A stretch of DNA of 64,000 nt from Sorex araneus. Taxonomy: Eukaryota > Chordata > Mammalia > Eulipotyphla > Soricidae. Below, one piece after another: positions 9,710-21,300 of the stretch. Location of the stretch: the NCBI RefSeq assembly GCF_027595985.1, contig NC_073313.1, forward strand, positions 112,607,552-112,671,551, given 5' to 3'. Every line of letters starts with the position of its first letter. Position 1 is the first letter of the stretch. The notes under the pieces were generated by a model, which searched no databases, was not told where the DNA came from, and saw nothing but the letters and a program-made list of their open reading frames with translations. A program made the translations under genes and the position numbers.

Positions 9710-12700
9710 ATGACACAAAACCACATCACAATAATCTCTCTCAATGTCAATGGCCTAAATGCACCTATCAAGAGACACAGAGTGGCTAAATGGATCCGGA
9801 AATTAAACCCAACATTCTGTTGCCTGCAAGAAACACACCTGAACAAACAGAGTAAACATAGACTCAAAGTCAAAGGATGGAAAACAATCCTCCAAGCAAA
9901 CAACCCCCTTAAAAAAGCTGGAGTGGCCATCCTGGTATCCGACAACATAGATTTCAGGATGAAAAAGATCAAAAGGGACAGCGAAGGTCATTTTCTGTTT
10001 ATCAAGGGATATGTACAACAGGAAGAAATCACACTCTTAAACGTATATGCTCCTAACAAACGACCGGCGAAATATTTAAAACGACTCCTAACAGACTTCA
10101 AAGAGGACATCACTAACAGCACAATTGTAGTCGGAGACTTCAATACGGCCTTATCGCCTCTAGATAGATCCACAAGAACAAAACTCAACAATGAAACACT
10201 GACTCTGAATGAAGAAATTGAAGAGAGAGGCCTAATAGACCTATACAGGGCCTTACACCCCAAAAAGAAAGAATACACATTCTTTTCCAGTGCACATGGA
10301 ACATTTTCAAAAGTAGACCATGTACTGGGCCCCAGAACATACCTCAATAGAATCGGGAAAATAGAAATTGTATCAACCATCTTCTCAGACCACGATGCGC
10401 TGAAGATAGAAGCTAACCACCCACAAATACGGAAAATCAAATCAAACACCTGGAAATTAAACAATTCCATGTTGAACAATGAGTGGGTCAAGAAGGAAAT
10501 CAAGGAAGAAATCAAAAGATACTTAGAAACAAATGAGAATGAAGACACGAGCTACCAAAACCTATGGGACGCAGCTAAAGCCGTGTTAAGGGGAAAATTT
10601 ATAGCTCTCCAAGCATTCCTCAGGAAGGAAGAAAGGACCCACATAGATAGCTTGACTTCACGACTCAAGACCCTAGAAAAGGACCAGAAAAAGGACTCCA
10701 AACCAGACCGAAGGAAAGAAATAATAAAAATTAGAGCAGAAATTAATGACATCGGAACCAAAAAAACAATCCGAAAGATCAATGAAACAAAGAGTTGGTT
10801 CTTTGAGAAAATAAATAAGATTGATAAACCGCTAGCAAGACTCACAAAGAAAGAAAGAGAGAAAACTCTAATAAATCGAATCAGAAATGAAAAGGGGGAC
10901 ATCATAACAGAAACCAGTGAGATTCAAAAGATCATTAGAGACTACTTTGAAGATCTTTACGCCACAAAAAAGGAGAACCTAAAAGAAATGGATGGATTCC
11001 TTGATTCCTACAATCTCCCAACACTGAAGAAAGAAGACCTGGAATACCTGAATAGACCCATCAATGTTAAGGAAATTGAAACGGTAATCAAAAACCTCCC
11101 CAAAAACAAAAGCCCAGGCCCAGATGGTTTCACTGGCGAATTCTTCCAAACATTTAAAGAAGACCTATTGCCTGTTTTCCTCAAACTTTTCCAGGAAATT
11201 GAAAAAACAGGAACTCTCCCAAACAGTTTCTATGAAGCACATATCTCCCTAATACCAAAAGCAAACAAAGACACCACTAAGAAAGAAAATTACAGACCAA
11301 TTTCCCTGATGAACACCGATGCGAAGATCCTCAACAAAATGCTAGCAAATAGGATCCAACAACTCATCAAAAAGATCATACATCACGACCAAGTGGGATT
11401 CATCCCAGGGATGCAAGGATGGTTTAACATTCGGAAATCAATCAACATAATCCAGCGTATCAACAAAAGTAAAGATAAAAACCATATGATCATATCAATA
11501 GATGCAGAGAAAGCATTTGACAAGATCCAACATCCTTTCATGATGAAAACCCTCGCCAAAATGGGGTTTGGAGGAACTTTCCTCAAGATAGTCGAAGCCA
11601 TCTATCACAAGCCTATGGCAAGCATTATCCTCAACGGGGAAAAACTAAGGGCCTTTCCTCTGAGATCAGGCACAAGACAAGGATGCCCACTCTCACCACT
11701 CCTCTTCAATATAGTACTGGAAGTACTTGCGATAGCTATTAGACAAGAAAAAGAGATTAAGGGCATCCAGATAGGAAGGGAAGAAATCAAACTCTCACTA
11801 TTTGCAGACGACATGATACTATATCTAGAGAAGCCTAAAACCTCTACTAAGAAACTCTTAGAAACAATAGACTTATACAGTAAAGTTGCAGGCTACAAAA
11901 TCAATACCCAAAAATCCATGGCCTTCATATATGCAAACAATGAGGCAGAGGAAAGGGACATGAAAAAAGCAATCCCATTCACAATCGTGCCCCAGAAAAT
12001 CAAGTACCTTGGAATCAGCTTAACCAAGGAAGTAAAAGACCTTTACAAAGAAAACTACATAACGCTACTCCATGAAATCAAAGAGGACATGAGGAAATGG
12101 AAACATATACCCTGCTCGTGGATAGGGAGAATCAATGCTGTCAAAATGGCAATACTCCCTAAAGCATTATACAGATTCAATGCGATCCCTATAAATATAC
12201 CCATGACACTCTTCAAAGAAATGGATCAAACAATCCTAAAATTCATATGGAATAACAAACGTCCAAGGATAGCTAAAACAATTCTTGGGAAAAAGATGAT
12301 GGGAGGCATCACCATCCCCAACCTCAAACTTTACTACAAAGCAGTAACAATTAAAACAGCATGGTACTGGAACAAAGGCAGAGCCGTAGACCAATGGAAC
12401 AGGGTGGAATATCCCTACACACAACCCCAAATGTATGATCATCTAATCTTTGATAAGGGAGCAAGAGATGTGAAGTGGAGCAAGGAAAGCCTCTTTAACA
12501 AATGGTGCTGGCACAACTGGACAACCACATGCAAAAAAATGGGTTTAGACCTTGACCTGACACCATGCACAAAAGTCAGATCAAAATGGATTAAAGACCT
12601 CAACATTAGAAACACACACCATAAGGTACATTGAAGACAAGGTCGGCGAAACCCTCCACGATATTGAAGATAAAGGTATCTTCAAAGGTGGCACGGAACT

Positions 12701-13529
12701 AAGCAATCTAGTAAAAACAGAGATCAACAAATGGGACTACATTAAACTAAAAAGCTTCTGCACCGCAAGAGATACATTGACCAGAATCCAAAGACTATCC
12801 ACAGAATGGGAAAGGATATTTACACAATACCCATCAGATAAGGGGTTGATATCAATGGTATATAAAGAACTGGTTGAACTCTACAAGAAGAAAACATCCA
12901 ACCCCATCAAAAAATGGGGCGAAGAAATGAACAGAAACTTTACCAAGGAAGAAATACGAATGGCCAAAAGGCACATGAAAACGTGCTCTGCATCACTAAT
13001 CATCAGAGAGATGCAGATCAAAACAACCATGAGATACCACCTCACACCACAGAGACTAGCACACATCCAAAAGAACAAAAGCAACCGCTGTTGGAGAGGA
13101 TGTGGGGAGAAAGGGACCCTTCTTCACTGCTGGTGGGAATGCCGACTGGTTCAGCCCTTCTGGAAAACAATTTGGACGACTCTCAAAAAATTAGATATTG
13201 AATTCCCATTTGACCCAGCAATACCACTGCTGGGAATATATCCCAGAGAGGCAAAAAAGTACAATCGAAACAACATCTGCACATGTATGTTCATCGCAGC
13301 ACTGTTTACAATAGCCAGAATCTGGAAAAAACCCGAATGCCCCAGAACGGATGACTGGTTGAGGAAACTTTGGTACATCTATACAATGGAATACTATGCA
13401 GCTGTTAGAAAAAAGGAGGTCAAGAATTTTGTAGTCAAGTGGATGGGCATGAAAAGTTTCATGCTGAGTGAAATGAGTCAGAAAGAGAGAGACAGACATA
13501 GAAAGATTGCACTCATCTATGGTATATAG
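9710..13529 (+). pseudogene. L1 ORF2 (endonuclease-reverse transcriptase), one frameshift
   Basis: ORF2p nicks target DNA and primes reverse transcription of L1 RNA there. From the ATG at 9710 the frame is open for 974 codons to 12634; the remainder continues in the +1 frame to the stop at 13529. One inserted base near 12610-12618 accounts for the break, and the whole would be about 1272 residues (human 1275). Endonuclease residues are all present: N12, E41, Y113, D143/N145, D203, D227/H228. RT motifs: [15 protein letters not shown] (D598), [13 protein letters not shown] at 11801-11812 (D700/D701). The C-terminal CX3CX7HX4C motif ([18 protein letters not shown]) lies downstream of the break. 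The truncated product would keep EN and RT but lose the Cys domain. No other stop or frameshift was noticed. Confidence 0.93.
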
Positions 13530-14006
13530 AATAACAGAGTGGGAGACTAACACCCAAGAATTGTAGAAATAAGTACCAGGAGGTTGACTCCATAGCTTCG
13601 AGGCTGGCCTCACGTTCCGGGGAAAGGTCAACTCAGAGAAGCGATCACCAACTACATTGTAGTCGAAGGCCATGTGGGGGAAGGGAGTTGCGGGCTGAAT
13701 GAGGGCTAGAGACTGAGCACAGTGGCCACTCAACACCTTTATTGCAAACCACAACAGCTAATTAGAGAGAGAGAACAGAAGGGAATGCCCTGCCACAGTG
13801 GCAGGGTGGGGTGGGGGGGAGATGGGATTGGGGAGGGTGGGAGGGACACTGGGTTTACGGGTGGTGGAGAATGGGCACTGGTGAAGGGATGGGTTCCCGA
13901 ACTTTGTATGAGGGAAGTATAAGCACAAAAGTGTATAAATCTGTAACTGTACCCTCACGGTGATTCTCTAATTAAAAATAAATAAATTTAAAAATTAAAA
14001 AAAAAT
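13530..14006 (+). other. 3' UTR and first A-rich tail of the young L1
   Basis: The 3' UTR contains a G-rich tract at about 13797-13855 with many runs of three or more G, a potential G-quadruplex, as is known for L1 3' UTRs. The conserved 'GAATGGGCACTGGTGAAGGGATGGG' block follows (about 13868-13892). The end is an irregular A-rich tail with AATAAA-type signals near 13977-13985. Confidence 0.85.
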
Positions 14007-14936
14007 AAAGATGTTAAGTGAAACAAAAAACAACAATGAGATACCATCTCAAACCACAGAGACTGGCCCACATCCAAAAGAACATAAGCGATTGATGTTG
14101 GCACGAATGTGGGGAGAAAGGGACTCTCCTTCACTGCTGGTGGGAATGCCGACTGGTCCAGTCCTTTTGGAAAACAGTGCGGACGCTTCTCAAAAAATTA
14201 GAAATTGAGGTCCCATTTGACCCAGCAATACTACTCCTGGGAATATATCCCAGAGATGCAAAAAAAGTATGGTAGAAATGACATCTGCACTTGTATGTTT
14301 AGTGCAGCACTGTTCACAATAGCCAGAATCTGGAAAAAAAAGAACGAGTGCCTGAGAACAGACGACTGGTTAAAGAAACTCTGGTACATCTACACAAAGG
14401 AATACTATTCAGCTGTTTGAAAAGACAAAGTCATGAAATTTGCATATATGTGTCAACATGGAAAGTATTATGTTAAGTGAAATGAGTCAGAAAGAGAGGG
14501 ACACACATAGAAAGATTGCACTCATTTGTGGAATATAAAGTAACAGAATAGGAGAGTAACATACAAGAATAGTAGAGATAAGTACCAGGAGGATTACTCC
14601 ACAGCTTAGAAACTGGCCTCTCATGCTGGGGGAAAAAGAAGCTCAGATAGAGAAGGGACCACCAAGTGAAGGGTGCTAGGTGCTAGGATGCAAACCACAA
14701 TACCCAAAAGGAGAGAGAGAGCAAATGGGAATGTCCTGCCACAGAGGCGAGGTGGGGCAGAGAGGACAGGGTGGGGTGGTGGGAGGGATACTGGGACCAT
14801 TGGTGGTGGAAAATGGGCACTGATGGAGGGATGGGTACTTAATCATTGTATGACTGAAACTCAAGCATGAAAGTTTGTAAGTCTGTAACTTTTTCTCATG
14901 GTGATCCACTAATAAAAAAAATTTTTTAAAGAAAAA
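14007..14936 (+). mobile_element. Second L1 3' end inside the same TSD
   Basis: From about 14024 the sequence is again ORF2 C-terminus plus 3' UTR, matching 13020-13985 but clearly more diverged (for example ATAAGCGATTGATG where the young L1 has AAAAGCAACCGCTG). It carries frame lesions and ends in A-rich sequence just before the right TSD. About 17 bp (14007-14023) at its left edge are not obviously L1. It is either a 3'-transduced older L1 fragment carried over from the source locus or a separate L1 that entered the first poly(A) tail. Confidence 0.8.
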
Positions 14937-14952
14937 AAATGGTTGTTGAATC
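14937..14952 (+). repeat. Target-site duplication, right copy (16 bp)
   Basis: Exact repeat of 8072-8087. The following bases (TTGTAAAATGC) continue the antisense old L1 that stops at 8087, so this is the right flank of the insertion. Confidence 0.9.
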
Positions 14953-15595
14953 TTGTAAAATGCTTTTTATAGTTTTTTGATATGACTGATTTCTTTCACA
15001 ATGTTGGGAATTGAACTCCATGGTAAAGTCCATGCATGCAAGATATGAATTCTAGCATGGATACACATCACCAATAGGTTATATGATTTTATCTTTCCTT
15101 TTACTGATACATTGTATAATATATGACATGTATATTGAACCATCCAAACATCCGAGGTTATATCCTATGAGGTCATGGTGTATAATCATTTTGATGTATT
15201 GTTCAATTAAATTTGCTACGATTTTTGTGAAGGATACTTTTATCTATATTCATGAGGTATAATGGTTTATATTTTCATTTTAGCCATGTTTCTGCTTTTG
15301 GTACTGTGGCAACACTGGATTCAGAAACTAGAAGAGTTCCTGTTTGTGGAAGTACTCGTAGGAGATAGGAATCAGCAACTATGGCTTGGAGAACTCACTA
15401 GTAAATTCACCTGGACCTGAGTTATTATTGGGAGGGATACTTCTGATTACTGTTTTGATTTCCATAGTAGCAATTGGTATGTACATGTTTCATACTTCCT
15501 CCTGGTTCAGTCCAGCTATGTTTTGGTTACTATGTATTAAGATTTTTAGTTCAATTATTATCTTCTTCATATCAGTGTTCACCAACTGAATATTT
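14953..15595 (-). mobile_element. Old L1 ORF2 RT region, antisense (continuation)
   Basis: This continues the antisense L1 interrupted at 8087. The reverse complement shows old-L1 RT-region blocks such as 'ATTTTATCTTTCCTTTTACTGATAC'. A short stretch at about 15000-15075 ('GGGAATTGAACTCCATGG...CATGCAAG') looks like a remnant of an old antisense SINE. Confidence 0.6.
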
Positions 15596-15765
15596 TTTTC
15601 TTGAGCAGGTCATACACATAAGTACTAGGATTTATAATTGGCTCTGTGCTCTGAGATCACTCCTGAGGGTTCTTGAGAAAACATATGTTGTGCTAGGGAT
15701 GAAATCAGGCTGCATGTAAGGTAAGAATCTCAACACTGTACTATATCTGTAACCCAATTTTATTT
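15596..15765 (-). mobile_element. Old SOR-type SINE
   Basis: Reverse-complement SOR copy with 'TTGGCTCTGTGCTCTGAGATCACTCC' in the body and 'CACTGTACTATATCTGTAACCC' at the head side. It is diverged. Confidence 0.65.
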
Positions 15766-16455
15766 TGCTCATAATTTCTCTTTTCTTGTTGGAATTATTT
15801 TCTGTGCTTTCCACAATTCAATAATCATTCTTACAATTACTCTTTTGAAATACTTATGAGGAAGATTTGAGAGTGGCTGTGTGGCTGGAAATTCTTGTGG
15901 GCTTTTTGCTTTGTCCATTGACAGGTGAGTTTCTATATATACATCTTCATTGTGTGTGTTCTGCACTTAGCAAACAAGGTTTGGTTATGTGCAGGCCTAC
16001 TTTCAATCTAGTGCAATGATTGTTTCTTTTCTTCTCTGTGCTTGCCAGTGGCATAAAATGATTGAAAATACCTCTAGATTCAATGCCATTGTGTGTTTTG
16101 TGTTTTCTCAATGCTATTATGGATTAAGGTCTATAATTTATTTTGAGTTTGATTTTGTACATGGCAAAAGAAAGGGATGAGTTCATTTTATTTATTGGTG
16201 ACTGATCAGTTTTTCCAACACTATTTGTTACTATTTGTTAAATAGGCTTTCCTTATTACACTTTATACCCCTTGGTACTCTGTCAAGATTTGGTACACAT
16301 ATACCTAAGTATTTGTCTGTGAGCTATCACTTCTATTCCATTGGTCTTCATAGTCTGGGTTTATTCCACTAAGACTCTCTCTTGATTACTATAGTTTAAA
16401 GTAAAACTCTAATATGCAAAGAACTCTCTCACATTTCTCTTTTCCTGAGATTCTT
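15766..16455 (-). mobile_element. Old L1 ORF2 fragment, antisense
   Basis: The part from about 16090 is clear: 'TTTTTCCAACACTATTTGTTA', 'TTCCATTGGTCTTCATAG' and 'TCTTGATTACTATAG' are the reverse complement of the ORF2 region downstream of RT. The first ~300 bp are less certain. Confidence 0.55.
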
Positions 16456-16499
16456 TTGTCTTTCCACATATTATATAATACTATACTTAGAAATCTTCA

Positions 16500-16945
16500 A
16501 GAAGCCTGTAATAAAAATCAGTAAAAACAATAAAGTTGTGTAGTAAAGTAGCAGGCTATAAAATGAAGATGAACAAATAATTAAATTTCAATTTTACAAA
16601 CAATGAAAAATAAGAGAGAGAAATTAGTAAACAACTTAATTCACAATTGTATCTCAAAAAGTAAAGTACCTGGGAATAAACTTAACAAAACAGTGAACGA
16701 TTTATACAAAGGAATATATAGGTCACTGCTGACAGAAAACAAAGGAAACATAAGGGAATTAAAACACATTCCCTATTCATGGACTAGAAAGCTCAATATT
16801 AACAAAATGAAAAATCCTATTGAAATCATGATTAGATTCAATACAGTTCCCACAAAAAAGCCTATCACTTTTTTTAAAAAACATAGGCAAAATGTTATTC
16901 AAATTAATATGGAGTAATAAAATATCTTATATAGCTAAAGTGATC
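16500..16945 (+). pseudogene. Old L1 ORF2 fragment (post-RT region)
   Basis: The frame at 16603-16917 preserves the order seen at 11990-12260 of the young L1: KYLGI-like, then LYK, then KHIPYSW, IKMAILPK-like, FNTVP and FKK. It is heavily substituted. It is in sense orientation, opposite to the L1 fragment just upstream. Confidence 0.7.
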
Positions 16946-17084
16946 ACTTTTATTTGTATTTGGGACAAACCAAGTAATTCTCAGGGATTGTGCTAAGTAT
17001 ATCATATTCAATGATATGAATCACATTTGCTTTGGCTGCCTAGAAGGCAAATAAAAACTGACTATACTCCAGTCTTTTTTGTGT
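16946..17084. other. Short unassigned interval
   Basis: A possible decayed antisense SINE remnant ('GGACAAACCAAGTAATTCTCAGGG'), too weak to call. Confidence 0.3.
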
Positions 17085-17278
17085 TTGTTGTTGATCTATT
17101 TGATTTTGGTTCTGTGGGGAGGTAGACCAGGCTGTTCTCAGTGCTCATTCTTGGCTTTGATCTCAGGGATTATTCCTGGCAATGCTCAGGGGACACTGTG
17201 GGATTCCAAGGATTGAAACCATATCAGCCACAGGAAAGTGAAAAGCTTCATTGGCTGTACTATCTCTCCTGCCCTACC
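17085..17278 (-). mobile_element. Old SOR-type SINE
   Basis: Reverse-complement SOR copy: 'TTCTTGGCTTTGATCTCAGGGATTATTCCTGGCAATGCTCAGG' (about 17149-17191), with the head at 'TGGCTGTACTATCTCTCCTGCCC'. It is diverged and has no clear TSD. Confidence 0.75.
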
Positions 17279-20114
17279 CTTCTCACTGGAATCCATGTTT
17301 TTAAAGAGAGTTCAGATGAGCAACTCAAATCAATGGTCCATACAAGCCACTGACTATTGCAATCACTGTAAGAGAAATTGAACCAACTTAAAGATGAACT
17401 GCTCTAGGGTATTAAAGAATCCATACCAATGGAATTAAAATAGTTAAATATATGTAATAATAAGCCCCAGCAACATAATTCAGCATGCAGAGAACTGAAT
17501 CAGTGAAGACTAAATACTAGCCATCACCAATAATGAAGTAAAAAAAAGAAAAGTAAATGAATGAAAGATAATTCAAGGTTCTTGATAGACAGTAGAAAGA
17601 GAAATAATCTTTGAATCATTGTAATAACAGGAGAGGATAATGGTAAAGGCTAGAAGAGCTGGTCAAAGAAATAATATCTGATAACTTTCCTGATATCTTG
17701 AGAGAGGCTTCTGCACAGATTCAAGAGGTCCAAAGTACCAAACAAAACAGTTGAGAACAAAAGAATGCCGGAACTTAAGGTAATCAAAATGGTAAAATCC
17801 AAAGAAAAAAGACATCTTAAAGTAGCAAGGGACAAGAAAACCCACAGATAAAAGGAAAACAACATAAGAATCTCAATAGACCTGATACCTGACAAGTCAG
17901 GAAATAGTGGAATAAAATATTCAAAAGTACTGACTGGGAAAAACCCTTCTAGGTTAGAGTTCCCTGTCCTGAAAAGTTATCATTTAGATTTGACAGAGGA
18001 ATAAGAACCTTTTCAGACAAACAAGATTTAGAAACAAAATCTAAACAAGAATTACTGAAAGACCACTTATTTTTTAAAAAAAGACCTGCAAAAAAACCTC
18101 TGGATCACATACACACACAAATGAGATTAAGTCAATAATCTCTCTGAATGTCAATGAACTAAACTCCCCTATAAAAAGAAAAAATAGTTGCATGCATGAG
18201 AAAAGAAAATCCATTCATTTTTTACCTATAAGAAACACACCTAACTCTCAGAATAAACAGATTTAGAGTGAAAGGATGAAAAACAATCATACAAGACAAT
18301 GGAAGATAAAAAAATGGGTTAGTCAAACTTAAATAAGACCAAATTCCAATCAACATAAAGAAAGTAATTAGAAACAGTGATGCACATTACTTATTTTTCA
18401 AGGGAATGACAGATCAAGAAATATTGTCCTCAACATTTATTTACAAAATGAATACTAAGCAAAGTTCTTAAAACTTCTGCTCACAAAGCTAAAGACTTCA
18501 ACACAGCACTTTCCTCAATAGTTGATCTTAGACAGATCAACTAGACAGAATATAAGAGACAAAAACTCTAAATGAGGAACTGAAAGAACTGGAATTATTG
18601 GAAAAACACAGCGCTGTACATCCCCCCCAACAAGAATACACATTCTTTTCTAATGTATATGGAACATTCTCCATGACAGAACACAGAATAAGACACACGT
18701 CAAACATAGATAAATTATATGAAGTACCTTATAAGGCCACAATGCCATAACAATAGATATTAATCACAGAAAGAAAATGGTGAAAATTTCCAACACTTGA
18801 AAGCTGAACAAGACACTGATAAACAATAATTAGATTAAAGAGAAAAACAAATAAGAAATATAAAGATCATTTGAAACTGATGAGAGTGAAGACACAAGCT
18901 ACTAGAATCTATGGGACACAGCAAGATCTTTACTAAATAAGAAAGTTATAGCAATGTAGTCCTACATTAAGAAAGAAGAAAAAGCCCAAATTAATAACCT
19001 ACACATATTTCAAAAATCTGGATAAGGAGCAACAAACAAATACAAAAGGTAGCAAAATGAAGGAAATAATAAAAACTAAAACAGAAATCAACAACATAGA
19101 AACTAAGAAAACAATTTAAAGAATCAATAAAACCCAGAGCTGTTCTTTTAAAAAAATAAGCAAGGAAGACAAAGAAAGCTTTAGATAGACTTACACGAAT
19201 AAAAAGAGAAAATTTTCAAATAAATTGATTTGGAGCAGAAAGAGGAGTAGTTACAAAGGATCCATCAGAAATACAAAATATAAGAGGTTATTATGAGTAA
19301 TTCATAGAGGTTACTATGAGTTATTCTTTTAACCTATAAGAAATGGATAGATTCTTAGAGTCATGTTATTTCCAAAAGCTGAAAAAGGAGGAAGTAGAAA
19401 GAATAAACAGGTCAAACACAAGTAATAAAATTAAAACATTAATTTAGAATATCCCTAAGAATAGAAGTCCCTATACAAGATGGGTTCACTGGTGAGTTCC
19501 ATCAAACCTTCAAAGACTTACTGTCTTTATTTCTTAGCTCTTCATCAATGCAAAAATACCTAATAAAATCTTAGCAAACCAACTGCAGCAACATATCAAA
19601 AAGATCATACACCATGATTAAGTGCGCTTAATCCCTAAGATTCAACGATGATTCAACACATGGAAAGAAATTAAGATAATACACCACATTAATAAAAGGA
19701 AAGATAAAAAGCTTATATTCATATAAACTAATACAGAGGCAGTCTTTGGCAAGAACTAATATAGATAAGTCTTTGTTTATCCATTATGATAATACCCTCA
19801 ACAAATTTGGGTTGGAAGGAATCTTCTTCAAAATAATAAGTGCCATCTATAAGAAACTGACAGCCACAATCATCTTTAATGGTGAAAAACTGAAAGATTT
19901 TCCACTGAGATCAGGTACAAGACAAGGATGTTCATTCTCTCCACTTCTACATAGTATCAGAATCCTTGGCTACAGCAAACAGGCAAAAAAAATCAAAGAT
20001 ATCCAAATTGGAAAAGAAAAACTCAAATTATCACTATTTGAAGATGGCATGATTATATACATAGAAGATTCTAAAATGTCCACCAAAATGTTCCTAGAAA
20101 TAATAAACCAATAT
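17279..20114 (+). pseudogene. Old L1: end of ORF1 and most of ORF2, decayed
   Basis: About 17890-18060 corresponds to the C-terminal end of ORF1, and about 18120 onward to ORF2 ('AATCTCTCTGAATGTCAATG', the endonuclease start). Later landmarks: RT palm frame 19746-20110 with SGTRQGCSFSPLL and a mutated FEDGM in place of FADDM. Stops are numerous. A small block at 17460-17530 may be an old SINE remnant. The same L1 resumes at 20568. Confidence 0.75.
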
Positions 20115-20124
20115 AGCAAGCTAG
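20115..20124 (+). repeat. TSD of the RTE-derived element, left copy
   Basis: AGCAAGCTAG, repeated exactly at 20558-20567. Confidence 0.8.
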
Positions 20125-20557
20125 CTTGGAGCATGGCAGTGGTTGGGTAGTGGAGGTCGGCTGCCGAGGCTGGGTCCCTTGGGGAGGGGAGGGCTCTCAC
20201 CCGCCCCTCTCTGGGGCACCCCTAGTGAAAACTGCCTGGCGTGGAGTCCCAAACCTGGGTTTAATGTCAGGATATTCAACCTATACGTACGCATATATAG
20301 CTCTCCGAGAGCCTAGCAAGATACTGAGAGTATCCTGCGTGCACGGGCAAAACCTGGCAAGCTAACCATGGCATATTCGATGTGCCAAAAGCAGTAATGA
20401 TAGGTCTCATTCCCCTGACCCTGAAACAACCTCCAATTCTTGGGAATGATGAGTAAGGAGAGGCTGCTAAAATCTTAGGGCTGGAAGGAATACAGACGTT
20501 ACTGGTGCCTGCTTGAGTAAATCGACAAACAATGGGATCACAGTGATACAGTGATAC
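20125..20557 (+). mobile_element. RTE-derived non-autonomous element, GC-rich head
   Basis: This 433-bp unit has no coding capacity. Part 1 (20125-20270) is a GC-rich head whose relatives occur at 41500-41660 (+) and more loosely at the 5' end of the 55207-55878 element. Part 2 (20295-20480) matches the RTE LINE 5' region at about 59240-59450: 'AGAGCCT.GCAAG', 'CATATTCGATGTGCCAAAA', 'GAGTAAGGAGAGGCTGCTAAAATCT'. Part 3 (20490-20557) matches the RTE LINE 3' terminus at 50830-50902 ('ACGTTACTGGTGCC...AGTAAATCGA') and ends in (GATACAGT)n. The TSD of 10 bp shows it moved as one unit. RTE proteins acting in trans are the likely mobiliser. Confidence 0.8.
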
Positions 20558-20567
20558 AGCAAGCTAG
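20558..20567 (+). repeat. TSD of the RTE-derived element, right copy
   Basis: AGCAAGCTAG, identical to 20115-20124; the old L1 resumes at once ('TTAGGTATAAATTCAATAC'). Confidence 0.8.
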
Positions 20568-21033
20568 TTAGGTATAAATTCAATACAGAAAAATAGGTCT
20601 CATTTTTACATACAATGAATGAATAAGGAGATTTAGCTATCAAGGAGTTTATCCAATTTAAAACAGTATCCCAAAATACCAAGTATCTAGGAATCAGCTT
20701 AACAAAGTTGTGAGAGATCTATATCATGATCATTTTAAATTATTTGAGAGAGGGATAGAAAAACACTTTAAGAAATGGGAAAGGGGCTGGAGCAATAGCA
20801 CAGCGGGTAGGGCATTTGCCTTGCACGCGGACGACCCGAGTTCGATTTCCAGCATCCCATGTGGTCCCCTGAGCACCACCAGGAGTAATTCCTGAGCACA
20901 GAGCCAGGAGTAACCCCTGTGCATCACTGGGTGTGACCCCAAAAGCAAAAAAAATTAAGAAATGGGAAAATATCTCATATTCATAGATCAAAAGAATCAA
21001 TAATGTTAAAATAACCATCCTACCTAAACTATT
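20568..21033 (+). pseudogene. Old L1 ORF2 continuation
   Basis: Resumes the ORF2 stopped at 20114, matching the region after RT ('AAATACCAAGTATCTAGGAATCAGCTTAAC', cf. 12000-12025). It is interrupted by a SOR SINE at 20783-20954 and ends at the RTE insertion at 21034. Confidence 0.75.
20783..20954 (+). mobile_element. SOR-type SINE, full length, with 15-bp TSD
   Basis: Complete tRNA-derived SINE. A box TAGCACAGCGG at 20796-20806 and B box AGTTCGATTTC at 20839-20849 form the internal RNA polymerase III promoter. The non-tRNA body follows and ends 'GTGTGACCCCAAAAGCAAAAAAAA'. TSD TTAAGAAATGGGAAA at 20768-20782 and 20955-20969. The A tail and TSD length fit L1-mediated mobilisation. Confidence 0.92.
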
Positions 21034-21300
21034 GGTATGTGGGCAAGTAGATGTGGCTGTCGAAGAGATCCAAGTAGAAGTCATGAATAATCCTCTCCAT
21101 TGCCCTTCTGGAAGATGTGATAGATCCGTCAGGACGTCGGAGGGCAGTCATCTTGGTCTTGTAGTTGCAAAGGACAGGCGAGCATTACGAATACTTTTCC
21201 TGACTTCTGCCACATAGACCAACACTGCTGCTCTTCTCTCTTTGGGATCATCCTTAATTGCTTCTCTGCACAGCTTTTCGAGTTAGGACATTAGCTTGTG
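21034..21300 (-). mobile_element. RTE LINE copy A, inverted 5' segment
   Basis: This segment is the reverse complement of the RTE region upstream of the RT domain (cf. minus-strand 58800-58955 and plus-strand 60480-60636). Its left 45 bp (about 21040-21085, 'AAGTAGATGTGGCTGTCGAAGAGATC') reappear inverted at about 21316-21362 in the sense part that follows. Inversion of the 5' part with a short overlap at the breakpoint is the signature of twin priming. Confidence 0.8.

Larger units (their letters stand above)
8088..14936 (+). mobile_element. Full-length young L1 insertion, 6.85 kb, with extra L1 3' segment
   Basis: Order: 5' UTR with two tandem monomers (8088-8703), ORF1 (8704-9667), 42-bp spacer, ORF2 (9710-13529), 3' UTR and A-rich end (13530-14006), then a second and more diverged L1 3' end (about 14007-14936) finishing in A-rich sequence. 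A 16-bp perfect TSD flanks the complete 6849 bp rather than ending after the first tail. Two single-base frameshifts are the only coding lesions I detected, so the insertion is recent. The old antisense L1 forms the target on both sides. Confidence 0.92.

Noticed and set aside
9988-10548. 186-codon minus-strand ORF opposite ORF2
   Set aside because: Shadow frame of the L1 endonuclease; A-rich sense coding strands create long antisense frames.
13191-13754. 187-codon minus-strand ORF
   Set aside because: Antisense of ORF2 C-terminus and 3' UTR; no independent features.
20783-20860. Functional tRNA gene
   Set aside because: A and B boxes belong to the SOR SINE head; no cloverleaf with acceptor stem and anticodon arm can be closed.
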